Below are positions 1 to 5,836 of a DNA stretch of 8,076 nucleotides, one piece after another. Below the pieces are notes generated by a model that worked only from the letters and a program-made list of their open reading frames with translations, was not told where the DNA came from and did no database searches. Location of the stretch: positions 1 through 8,076 of the forward strand of contig CAZYFI010000063.1 in assembly GCA_964646985.1 (NCBI GenBank), in the 5' to 3' direction. Made by a program: the position numbers and the translations under genes. Origin of the DNA: UBA2253 sp964646985 (GTDB lineage Bacteria > Bacillota_I > Bacilli_A > ML615J-28 > CAG-698). Numbering within the stretch: the first letter of the stretch is position 1; the number at the start of each line of letters is the position of its first letter.

Positions 1-541
1 TTGCATAAAGCAAATGCCTTGTTGTATGTTCATTCCCACCATTGTATAAATCAAATGAACCACCATCAACAATACTTCCACAATTTACACACTTAGAAAA
101 TATAGGTCCAATTCCAAGAAGATATAACAATTTTATGCGAAAAATTTGCAAATAATAAGGATGATAATTTTGATTAATATAATCTAGTGTAAGTGCTAAA
201 AAATGATAGAGCGTATTTTTATCATCAATGTGATCACCAAGCTGATTGATCGTATCTAGCATGATAATTGCTTGTTTCATTTTGTCGATGTTTGTTTTTA
301 TGGAAGTGTAATTGCTTAACACCTCACCATTTGTAATAATGGGAAATTTATTTTGTGATTTTTCGGAAACTTGAAAACGAATTTTGGTTAATTCTTGTGA
401 ATAAACATAATTGTGACTTTTGGTATTCAAACAACCACGGATGAGATAAGACGACAAACTATCTTGGGTTAAAATCCACACAATCTTAGAACTCTCTTGA
501 TATATCTGTGTTTTTACAATGATTCCTTCATTTAACCCCAT
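1..541 (-). CDS. recO: DNA repair/recombination mediator RecO, C-terminus outside window
   Basis: RecO acts with RecR (and RecF) to load RecA on SSB-coated single-stranded DNA and promotes strand annealing. The frame is open from an ATG at 541 to the window edge, giving 180 residues of a family usually near 240-255. The N-terminal OB-fold start is typical (EGIIVKT at residues 5-11, then ESSKIVWIL). A helical region holds the family-like FRIKLLYLLGIGP (residues about 134-146), followed by C151-V-N-C154-G, the first half of the RecO zinc finger. The second CxxC expected about 18 residues later is not seen; H172 and H176 sit in its place after a conserved GG. The gene starts 13 nt after the era stop, with GAGGA a few bases upstream, so it is the last visible gene of the phoH operon. 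Identity is firm; the fate of the zinc site is inference. Confidence 0.9.
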   Translation of the reverse strand, partial: MGLNEGIIVKTQIYQESSKIVWILTQDSLSSYLIRGCLNTKSHNYVYSQELTKIRFQVSEKSQNKFPIITNGEVLSNYTSIKTNIDKMKQAIIMLDTINQLGDHIDDKNTLYHFLALTLDYINQNYHPYYLQIFRIKLLYLLGIGPIFSKCVNCGSIVDGGSFDLYNGGNEHTTRHLLYA

Positions 542-554
542 ATCATCCTCATTC

Positions 555-1469
555 TCACTCTGATTGTATGAAATATCCCAATCTTCTTAATTGCGATTTT
601 TTATTGCGCCAATCTTCTTCTACTTTGACCCATAATTCAAGATACACTTTTTGACCAAGCAGCATAACAATATCCTTGCGAGCAAGTGTTCCTATTTCTT
701 TGATCATATCTCCGTTTTTCCCGATGATAATCTTTTTTTGACTTGATTTTTCAACATAAATTACGGCACGAATATCCAACAACAAAGGATTTTCTTCATT
801 TTCTTTCATTTCTTCAATAATCACAGCAACAGAATGTGGTATTTCTTCTCTTGTTTTCAGCAAAACTTTTTCTCGAATAATCTCGCCAATAATAAATGGT
901 TCTGGATAATCTGTCATTTGCTCATCAGGATAATATTTTGGCCCTTCTTCAAGTTCATCAACAATCGCTTGATGCAAGCGATTGACATTTTCTCCACTAA
1001 GAGCACTAATATAATATACTTCATGAAAAGAAAAAGCTTGAACAAATAGATTTATATTAACAAGCAATTGATTTTTGTTTTTCACAAGATCAATCTTATT
1101 TACCACTAAAAAAACTTTTGTTTTCACTTTTTTTAGTTGTTCAATGACGAATTCATCACCAGCTCCAAAGGGTTGTGTACCATCAATGATGTATAAAATT
1201 AAATCAACATCATTGAGTGTATCTAATGATAAGTGATTCATCACTTCACCAAGTTCATGCTTTGGTTTGTGAATTCCCGGCGTATCAATAAACAATACTT
1301 GTTCGGTTTCGGTCGTTTGAATTCCTAATATCTTATTTCTAGTTGTTTGCGGTTTGTCACTCACAATAGAAATCTTTTTCCCCAAAAACGCATTGATTAA
1401 AGTTGATTTTCCTACATTTGGACGGCCTATTAAAGCCACAAATCCTGATTTAAATGGTTTATGATTCAT
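555..1469 (-). CDS. era: Ribosome-assembly GTPase Era
   Basis: Era is an essential GTPase that binds the 3' end of 16S rRNA and checks late 30S maturation. At 304 residues it is full length for the family. G motifs are in order: G1 GRPNVGKST (15-23), a G2/switch I region with KPQTTR (39-44), G3 DTPG (62-65), G4 NKID (124-127) and G5 SAL (155-157). The C-terminal KH domain carries its GxxG as GKNG (250-253). The ATG at 1469 lies inside the end of cdd (11-nt overlap) and has AAGGA about 9 nt upstream; the other nearby ATG is followed two codons later by a stop. It ends in TGA. Overlap with cdd suggests coupled translation, and ybeY, two genes upstream, encodes another 16S 3'-end factor. Confidence 0.98.
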   Translation of the reverse strand: MNHKPFKSGFVALIGRPNVGKSTLINAFLGKKISIVSDKPQTTRNKILGIQTTETEQVLFIDTPGIHKPKHELGEVMNHLSLDTLNDVDLILYIIDGTQPFGAGDEFVIEQLKKVKTKVFLVVNKIDLVKNKNQLLVNINLFVQAFSFHEVYYISALSGENVNRLHQAIVDELEEGPKYYPDEQMTDYPEPFIIGEIIREKVLLKTREEIPHSVAVIIEEMKENEENPLLLDIRAVIYVEKSSQKKIIIGKNGDMIKEIGTLARKDIVMLLGQKVYLELWVKVEEDWRNKKSQLRRLGYFIQSE

Positions 1470-1875
1470 TTAAATCATCCTTAGAAAAATGAAACGGCAA
1501 CAAATCTTTTACTGTTACAATTTGTTGTTTTCGCTCCCAATTTGTCATAACCACTTCAATATCAGAGTTCATTAATTCTGAAATGACTTGTCTACAAGCC
1601 CCACAAGGCGAAACGGGACCAGATGTTGGACCAATCACCATCAACCCTTTGATATCTTCTTTGTGATATCCTAAAGAATAAGCCGAAAACAAAGCACTTC
1701 TTTCGGCACAATTTGATAATCCGTAAGATGCATTTTCAATATTAGCTCCAGTCACAATATTCCCATCAGCCATTAGCAAAGCGGCACCTACATGAAAATG
1801 AGAATAAGGAGCATAAGCATAATCAGACACTTTTTTTACCGCTTCATATAATCGATCTAATTCTTGTTTATTCAT
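1459..1875 (-). CDS. cdd: Cytidine deaminase
   Basis: This enzyme hydrolytically deaminates cytidine and deoxycytidine to uridine and deoxyuridine in pyrimidine salvage. The 138-residue length matches the small homotetrameric class. The zinc site is complete: C56-A57-E58 (Cys ligand plus catalytic Glu) and P90-C91-G92-A93-C94 (two more Cys ligands), as in Bacillus-type enzymes with three cysteines. The substrate-binding NIEN is at 45-48. The start ATG shares ATGAATAA with the ybeY stop (8-nt overlap), with GAGGA about 7 nt upstream, and the gene overlaps era by 11 nt. In Bacillus dgkA lies just upstream of cdd; here ybeY does. Its place between two rRNA-processing genes is a conserved arrangement rather than a shared pathway. 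Confidence 0.97.
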   Translation of the reverse strand: MNKQELDRLYEAVKKVSDYAYAPYSHFHVGAALLMADGNIVTGANIENASYGLSNCAERSALFSAYSLGYHKEDIKGLMVIGPTSGPVSPCGACRQVISELMNSDIEVVMTNWERKQQIVTVKDLLPFHFSKDDLNES

Positions 1876-2302
1876 TTTTTTCCTCTACTATTTTTTTTCT
1901 TACATAAGATGTGTTTGAAAGAATTTCTTCTTGCTTTGCAAACATCTTTTCTTTATCTTGTTTTGTTTCATGATCATATCCATTAAGATGTAATAATCCA
2001 TGAACCAATAAAAAAGCAAATTCACGTTCAACACTATGTAGGTAATTCTTTGCTTGTTCAAACACCTTATCAACACAAATAAAGATATCACCTAAATAAT
2101 CGTCTTCTTTGTCTTCGAAAGAAATGACATCAGTCACATAATCTAAATGACGATATGTAAAATTGATATTCCTTATGTCTTCTTGATTGACTAAAATCAA
2201 GCCAACAGAATTTTCACCTACAAATTCGTTGGCAATGTCTTTTGTGATTCGCTCGTAGTCAAACGCAATATCGCCATATTGGTTAAAGATATTAATTTCC
2301 AT
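1868..2302 (-). CDS. ybeY: Endoribonuclease YbeY (16S rRNA 3' maturation)
   Basis: YbeY is a single-strand-specific metal-dependent endoribonuclease needed for 16S rRNA 3'-end maturation and 70S quality control. The signature HGLLHLNGYDH lies at residues 101-111, with H101, H105 and H111 as the metal ligands; TDVISF (57-62) is the other conserved block. I place the start at the ATG at 2302 (144 residues) rather than at the in-frame ATG at 2314. GAAGG lies 5 nt before the former, and nothing resembling a ribosome-binding site precedes the latter. This gives an 11-nt overlap with phoH upstream and an 8-nt overlap with cdd downstream. Era, two genes on, is a reported functional partner, so the operon groups 30S maturation factors. 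Confidence 0.96.
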   Translation of the reverse strand: MEINIFNQYGDIAFDYERITKDIANEFVGENSVGLILVNQEDIRNINFTYRHLDYVTDVISFEDKEDDYLGDIFICVDKVFEQAKNYLHSVEREFAFLLVHGLLHLNGYDHETKQDKEKMFAKQEEILSNTSYVRKKIVEEKNE

Positions 2303-3257
2303 AATTACCTTCATACTTTTGCACTATTTTTTGTACCAAAGGGTGTCTCATGACATCACGATCAGAAAATTGGATCATGGCAACACCCGATAAATCATGT
2401 AATAAGTTTAAAGCATCAACCAACCCTGAATGATTTCTTGAAGGCAAATCAATTTGTGTTATATCACCAGTGATAATCATTTTAGATTGAAATCCCAACC
2501 TGGTTAAGAACATTTTCATTTGCAAGACGGTTGCATTTTGCCCTTCATCCAGGATAACAATGGCATCTTCTAAGGTTCTACCCCGCATATAAGCCAATGG
2601 TGCAATTTCTATGGAACCTCGTTCTAACATTTTTGTTACCGTTTCTTTTCCCAACGCTTCATATAGGCCATCATAAAGCGGAATCAAATAAGGGTCAATT
2701 TTATCTTTTAGATCCCCTGGTAGATAACCAAGTTTTTCCCCTGCTTCTACAACAGGACGAACAAGAATAATCTTCTTTGCTTCATTGTTTTTCAACATGG
2801 AAACAGCATACAAGACGGATAAAAATGTTTTCCCTGTTCCTGCTGGGCCAACCGCAAACACAATATCATTTTTAGATAAACTGTCTAAAAACAACTTTTG
2901 TACAAAGGTTCTTGGGTAAACAGCTTTTCCCGTCGCAGTTATCAATAACACTTGTTTTTTTGTATAAAGAGAAATAACTTGATCAACATTATCCAAAGTC
3001 AAATTACGCATAATACTGAGCAAATCGCTTTCACTCAAATTGATTTTATGATCAAGAATAACCTCACATGCATTAAAATAAGCTTCCAACAAGTTGCGAG
3101 CTTTTGCGTCATGAGCCACCTTAATTTCTCCATGACGAATTAAAACTTCTGTTTGGTAAAAGTCTTCCATTAAATGCCAGTAATGATTATTTGGACCAAG
3201 CAATTTATGCTCATTGTTTGGGTTTTTTAATCGATATATTGTTACATAATCAGTCAT
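2292..3257 (-). CDS. phoH: PhoH family ATPase
   Basis: PhoH-like proteins are P-loop ATPases linked to RNA metabolism; their cellular role is poorly defined, and most Bacillota carry them next to ybeY. With the start at 3257 the product is 321 residues. The Walker A motif GPAGTGKT is at 137-144, Walker B VILDEGQN at 234-241 (the family usually reads DEAQN), and TGDITQID at 263-270 is the conserved sensor-like block; RDVMRHPLV near the end is also typical. The longer frame to an ATG at 3296 is unlikely: that codon lies upstream of the predicted -10 box at 3279-3284, so the transcript would not contain it. AAAGGA precedes the chosen ATG. This is the promoter-proximal gene of phoH-ybeY-cdd-era-recO. 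Confidence 0.96.
   Translation of the reverse strand: MTDYVTIYRLKNPNNEHKLLGPNNHYWHLMEDFYQTEVLIRHGEIKVAHDAKARNLLEAYFNACEVILDHKINLSESDLLSIMRNLTLDNVDQVISLYTKKQVLLITATGKAVYPRTFVQKLFLDSLSKNDIVFAVGPAGTGKTFLSVLYAVSMLKNNEAKKIILVRPVVEAGEKLGYLPGDLKDKIDPYLIPLYDGLYEALGKETVTKMLERGSIEIAPLAYMRGRTLEDAIVILDEGQNATVLQMKMFLTRLGFQSKMIITGDITQIDLPSRNHSGLVDALNLLHDLSGVAMIQFSDRDVMRHPLVQKIVQKYEGNYGN
2308..2312 (-). promoter_or_regulatory. Ribosome-binding site setting the ybeY start
   Basis: GAAGG lies 5 nt before the ATG at 2302 and sits inside the last codons of phoH. The alternative ATG at 2314 overlaps this site and has only A-rich sequence upstream, so the shorter YbeY is preferred. Confidence 0.7.
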
Positions 3258-3266
3258 TTGTTTGTT

Positions 3267-3272
3267 TCCTTT
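3267..3272 (-). promoter_or_regulatory. Ribosome-binding site setting the phoH start
   Basis: AAAGGA lies 9 nt upstream of the ATG at 3257. The predicted transcription start falls at about 3272, so the leader is very short and begins at this site. It decides against the upstream ATG at 3296. Confidence 0.75.
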
Positions 3273-3278
3273 AAAATA

Positions 3279-3307
3279 ATTATACCATAAACACAAACAA
3301 TTGTTAA
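3279..3307 (-). promoter_or_regulatory. Sigma-A type promoter for phoH-ybeY-cdd-era-recO
   Basis: On the minus strand the -35 is TTAACA (3307-3302, 5 of 6 to consensus), the spacer is exactly 17 bp, and the -10 is TATAAT (3284-3279, 6 of 6). A TG dinucleotide ahead of the -10 makes it an extended -10. It lies just downstream of the rpsU terminator. The expected start near 3272 gives a leader of about 15 nt. Confidence 0.85.
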
Positions 3308-3326
3308 GAAAAATTACTAGGTCAAT

Positions 3327-3348
3327 AAAAAAAAGCCCAAAGGCTTTT
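3327..3348 (-). terminator. Intrinsic terminator of rpsU
   Basis: On the minus strand a 7-bp stem AAAAGCC/GGCTTTT with loop TTTG is followed by more T residues (eight Ts in all, counting the stem). It starts 1 nt after the rpsU stop and separates rpsU from the phoH promoter. Confidence 0.85.
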
Positions 3349-3349
3349 C

Positions 3350-3535
3350 TTAACTTGAACGGCGATTTGCATTTTTACGTGCCGCGCGTTTCTTCTCTTT
3401 GCGAATTTCGCTTTGTTTCAAAAAATACTGTCTCTTACGTGTTTCTGCAAGGACGCCATTTCTTGATACATCGCGTTTAAAACGCTTAATTGCATCTTCA
3501 ATTGTTTCATTTTCACGGACTATCGTTTTTGCCAT
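3350..3535 (-). CDS. rpsU: 30S ribosomal protein bS21
   Basis: bS21 is a small basic protein on the 30S platform near the anti-Shine-Dalgarno end of 16S rRNA and helps base pairing with mRNA leaders. The product from the ATG at 3535 is 61 residues. It begins MAKTIVRENETIEDAIKRF, followed by a strongly basic tail (KEKKRAARKNANRR), both typical of the family. The frame can be extended to a GTG at 3556, but that would place the start upstream of the excellent AAGGAGGGA site, so the ATG is used. The gene has its own promoter and terminator and looks monocistronic. In Bacillus yqeY follows rpsU; here phoH does. Confidence 0.97.
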   Translation of the reverse strand: MAKTIVRENETIEDAIKRFKRDVSRNGVLAETRKRQYFLKQSEIRKEKKRAARKNANRRSS

Positions 3536-3543
3536 AATTCTCG

Positions 3544-3552
3544 TCCCTCCTT
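3544..3552 (-). promoter_or_regulatory. Strong ribosome-binding site of rpsU
   Basis: AAGGAGGGA on the minus strand is the longest anti-16S match in the window and lies 8 nt before the ATG at 3535. It excludes the upstream GTG at 3556 as the start and fits high expression of a ribosomal protein. Confidence 0.85.
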
Positions 3553-3574
3553 CCACACGAATAATTCCTTGTAT

Positions 3575-3603
3575 ATTATACTATAAATAGAATGCTTTGT
3601 AAA
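3575..3603 (-). promoter_or_regulatory. Sigma-A type promoter of rpsU
   Basis: On the minus strand the -35 is TTTACA (3603-3598, 5 of 6), the spacer 17 bp, and the -10 TATAAT (3580-3575, 6 of 6). The start would be near 3568, giving a leader of about 33 nt that contains the strong ribosome-binding site. Confidence 0.85.
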
Positions 3604-3608
3604 GAGAA

Positions 3609-3637
3609 ATTATACATATTTTACGGTTTGCTCTAAA
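3609..3637 (-). promoter_or_regulatory. Possible second, upstream rpsU promoter
   Basis: A perfect TATAAT (3614-3609) overlaps the rdgB stop codon, with TTTAGA (3637-3632, 4 of 6) 17 bp upstream on the minus strand. It lies about 34 bp ahead of the main rpsU promoter and could form a tandem pair. In AT-rich DNA a chance match is quite possible. Confidence 0.35.
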
Positions 3638-4197
3638 AACTCAGAAAACCTTTGAAAAGCCAAAGAGCGATGAGAATATTTATTTTTTTCTTCTGTACTG
3701 AGTTCAGCAGCTGTTTTATTTAAATGACTTATATAAAATAGCGGATCATAGCCAAAGCCATTATTTCCTTTCAAAGACAGGGCAATTTCACCTTCCCATT
3801 TGCCTTCAAAATAAAAGGCATTTCCTTGATTATTGATAAAACAAATCACACTAACAAAATAAGCCTTTCTGTTATTACATCCTTGCATTTTTCTTAATAG
3901 CAATTCATTATTTCTATCATAATCAACATCGTTGCCAGAGAATCTTGCTGAATGTACGCCAGGTTCTCCATGTAATGCTTCGCAAACAAGGCCAGAGTCA
4001 TCTGCAAAAACATTCATATGATATTTATCATAATAATAACGCGCCTTCAAGTATGCATTTTCATAAAAAGTATCTTTTGATTCCTCGACTTCATCGTTAT
4101 CTGAAAGATCGTTTAAAGAAATCAAAGTGAAAAGCCTCAACAATTTCTTCACTTCTTCTAATTTGTGTTGATTTTTTGTTGCAAATAATATTTTCAT
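3610..4197 (-). CDS. rdgB: XTP/dITP pyrophosphatase (RdgB/HAM1 family)
   Basis: The enzyme removes non-canonical purine triphosphates (XTP, ITP, dITP) as monophosphate plus pyrophosphate and so keeps them out of DNA and RNA. The 195-residue product is full length. Family motifs in order: FATKN (5-9), FADDSGL (64-70, with the conserved acidic pair D66-D67), GEPGVHSARFSG (77-88), GFGYDPLF (147-154) and SHR (175-177). The ATG at 4197 follows GAGGG at short spacing and lies 20 nt after the ankyrin gene stop. I see no promoter in that 20-nt gap, so expression probably depends on read-through past the hairpin at 4210-4232 or on a promoter within the ankyrin gene. No terminator is visible after it; the rpsU promoter follows at once. 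Confidence 0.96.
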   Translation of the reverse strand: MKILFATKNQHKLEEVKKLLRLFTLISLNDLSDNDEVEESKDTFYENAYLKARYYYDKYHMNVFADDSGLVCEALHGEPGVHSARFSGNDVDYDRNNELLLRKMQGCNNRKAYFVSVICFINNQGNAFYFEGKWEGEIALSLKGNNGFGYDPLFYISHLNKTAAELSTEEKNKYSHRSLAFQRFSEFLEQTVKYV

Positions 4198-4209
4198 AAT
4201 CCCTCAATT

Positions 4210-4232
4210 AAAAAGCTTCAAACAAATGAAGC
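4210..4232 (-). terminator. Hairpin over the ankyrin gene stop (terminator or attenuator)
   Basis: On the minus strand GCTTCA (4232-4227), loop TTTGTT and TGAAGC (4220-4215) form a 6-bp stem followed by TTTTT. Upstream A residues can extend the stem across one bulged G. The stop codon TGA lies in the right arm. The stem is short and the T tract only five, so partial termination that still feeds rdgB is the likelier reading. Confidence 0.55.
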
Positions 4233-5528
4233 CTTTTTTGTAACGAGTAAATCTATAATTTCATCACTTGCATAATCAATCGCATAAGAGAAAATAGTAC
4301 GATGACGATTATCAATATAATTTACATCTGCTCCATTTTCAATTAATAATTTTGCAATCTCGTAATTATTCCTTAAGATTGCACGATACAAATAACTTCT
4401 TCCGTAAAAGATTTCATTGACATTTGCTTTCTTTTTTAATAAATATTCTACAATAGAAAAGTTTTCATTGTACATTGCGATTAATAAAGCAGATTGGTTA
4501 AATTCATCAACGACATCAATCCTACAACCACGACGATATAAAAAATCAACCATTTTTAAAGATCCTGAATTAATGGCGTAATACATTAAATTCTTACCAA
4601 AATAATCAACTTGATTGATGTTTTCCGAGTTGACTGTTTGGGTCAAATATTCACAATTTCCACTACAAGCTGCTCGATGAATCGGAAATCGCAAGAATTT
4701 TTCCCGAAAATCTTCTGTGCGTTTGTATTCACGCAAAAAATCAGCATTCTCTATTTTTTGCTTGGAAATAGCTATATCCAATGGAGTTTGTTTATTGATG
4801 TTTACAGCATCAATATCATATCCCTTTTCTAAAAGCATCGCTAACACAGATGGCTTACAATTCCCGGCAGCCAAATGCAATGGAGTTTCTAAAAATAGAT
4901 TACGTGAATCATTAAATGTAATATGCCTTAACACATAGGCGATTAATTCAACATCTCCTTTTTCACAAGCGTAGTGTAAAACATTGTTTTTTCGATCATC
5001 ACCTTCATTTAAGCTACCACCATTATTCAACAAATTACGAATAATCGATGTTTTACCTGACATAACCCCATAATGAATGGGTTTGGCACCATTTTCATCA
5101 GCCATATTCAATTTCGCTTTGTGGATGACCAATAAATTTAAAATATCTTCTCTTCCTCTTGATGCTGCAATGTGAAGTGGTGAAACCTTTTTTAAATTTT
5201 GTGCATTGACTCTAGCACCTTCAAACAATAATTTATCAACAACCGCTCCATTTTTAAATTGCACTGCTAAGTGAAGAGGTGTATCTCCATAAATATTACT
5301 TTGATTGATGTCAATTCCTAATTTAATTAACAAGTCAACAATTTCATAAAAATCATTTCTTGCTGCTTTGTGAAGCAAAGATTCTTTTTTATTATCAAGA
5401 ATTTTTATGTCATTTCCTTCTTCAAAATACTTAATAACATAAGCACAATCATTTTTCATAACAGCTTCTAAAATATTCTCTGATAAGCCATTACCAACGC
5501 TTTTGTATAAACGATAAATTGTTTCCAT
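4218..5528 (-). CDS. Ankyrin-repeat protein, 13 repeats, function unknown
   Basis: The 436 residues are almost wholly ankyrin repeats, a fold that binds other proteins; no catalytic domain is seen. TPLH-equivalent positions start at about residues 18, 50, 83, 116, 149, 182, 215, 248, 281, 313, 346, 378 and 411, a near-perfect 33-residue period. The best copies are TPLHLAV (83), SPLHIAA (116) and TPLHLAA (215); the first repeat and those after 313 are more degenerate. There is no signal peptide or membrane segment, so it should be cytoplasmic. The ATG at 5528 is 6 nt after the stop of the HU-like gene, and its GAGGTGA site overlaps that stop, so the two are likely co-translated. It uses TGA. 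Base composition looks like the neighbours, with no sign of recent transfer. Partner and role cannot be named from sequence. Confidence 0.93.
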   Translation of the reverse strand: METIYRLYKSVGNGLSENILEAVMKNDCAYVIKYFEEGNDIKILDNKKESLLHKAARNDFYEIVDLLIKLGIDINQSNIYGDTPLHLAVQFKNGAVVDKLLFEGARVNAQNLKKVSPLHIAASRGREDILNLLVIHKAKLNMADENGAKPIHYGVMSGKTSIIRNLLNNGGSLNEGDDRKNNVLHYACEKGDVELIAYVLRHITFNDSRNLFLETPLHLAAGNCKPSVLAMLLEKGYDIDAVNINKQTPLDIAISKQKIENADFLREYKRTEDFREKFLRFPIHRAACSGNCEYLTQTVNSENINQVDYFGKNLMYYAINSGSLKMVDFLYRRGCRIDVVDEFNQSALLIAMYNENFSIVEYLLKKKANVNEIFYGRSYLYRAILRNNYEIAKLLIENGADVNYIDNRHRTIFSYAIDYASDEIIDLLVTKKASFV

Positions 5529-5534
5529 AAATCA

Positions 5535-5541
5535 TCACCTC
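5535..5541 (-). promoter_or_regulatory. Ribosome-binding site of the ankyrin gene inside the HU-like stop
   Basis: GAGGTGA on the minus strand contains the TGA that ends the HU-like gene and lies 6 nt before the ankyrin ATG. This arrangement favours re-initiation by the same ribosome and ties the dosage of the two proteins. Confidence 0.75.
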
Positions 5542-5810
5542 GTAATGTGCTTAAGCAAAGCTTTGCTAGAAGTAAAATATATTTTTTGAATGCCCTTTGT
5601 AGAAAGAGTACTTCCATCAACAGGACTAAAATAAGTATAAGGCTTTGTTGTTTTAATATGAAATGTTCCAAAATTAGTAATCGATGCTGTCTGTGATTCA
5701 TTTAATTGTTCTTTTAGGAGTTCAAAATAAGTATCAATGATAAGATCGATATCTTTTTTTGCGAACCCGGTTTTGTCTTTTATGGCTTGCAAATATATAT
5801 CTTTTTTCAT
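5535..5810 (-). CDS. Divergent HU/IHF-family DNA-binding protein
   Basis: HU proteins are dimeric nucleoid proteins that bend DNA with two beta arms. This 91-residue product aligns without gaps to Bacillus HU as I recall it: the helical dimer half (GFAKKDIDLIIDTYF, 15-29), the FGTF turn (47-50), the arm tip with P63 and G66, and the closing F79, K83-A84-L85. The arm is unusual: positions that are R53, R55, R58 and R61 in Bacillus HU read K53, T55, Y58 and F61, and the RNP tip reads FSP. P63, the residue that intercalates into DNA, is kept. The gene follows gpsA, as hbs lies near gpsA in Bacillus, so it may be the resident HU or a specialised paralogue. TAGGAGG precedes the ATG at 5810; the next gene is the ankyrin protein. 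Confidence 0.88.
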   Translation of the reverse strand: MKKDIYLQAIKDKTGFAKKDIDLIIDTYFELLKEQLNESQTASITNFGTFHIKTTKPYTYFSPVDGSTLSTKGIQKIYFTSSKALLKHITR

Positions 5811-5836
5811 TTCTTGCCTCCTAAAAAACTATTTTA

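Noticed and set aside
834..1049. Plus-strand open frame of 71 codons inside era
   Set aside because: Lies antisense to the conserved Era coding region, has a low-complexity aromatic/Asn-rich product and no family resemblance; a shadow of the real gene.
3541..3568. Possible riboswitch or ribosomal leader in front of rpsU
   Set aside because: The leader is only about 33 nt and shows no stable stem; too short for a known riboswitch or T-box.
4611..4938. Two overlapping plus-strand open frames of 73 codons inside the ankyrin gene
   Set aside because: Both are antisense to a clear repeat-bearing gene, and their products show no recognisable motif.
4218..5528. Ankyrin gene as a recent horizontal acquisition or mobile element cargo
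   Set aside because: No repeats, integrase or transposase flank it; base composition and stop use match the neighbours, and it is spliced tightly into an operon.
5468..5701. Alternate-frame minus-strand open frame spanning the HU-like/ankyrin junction
   Set aside because: It overlaps two well-supported genes in another frame, and the product is Leu-rich without motifs.
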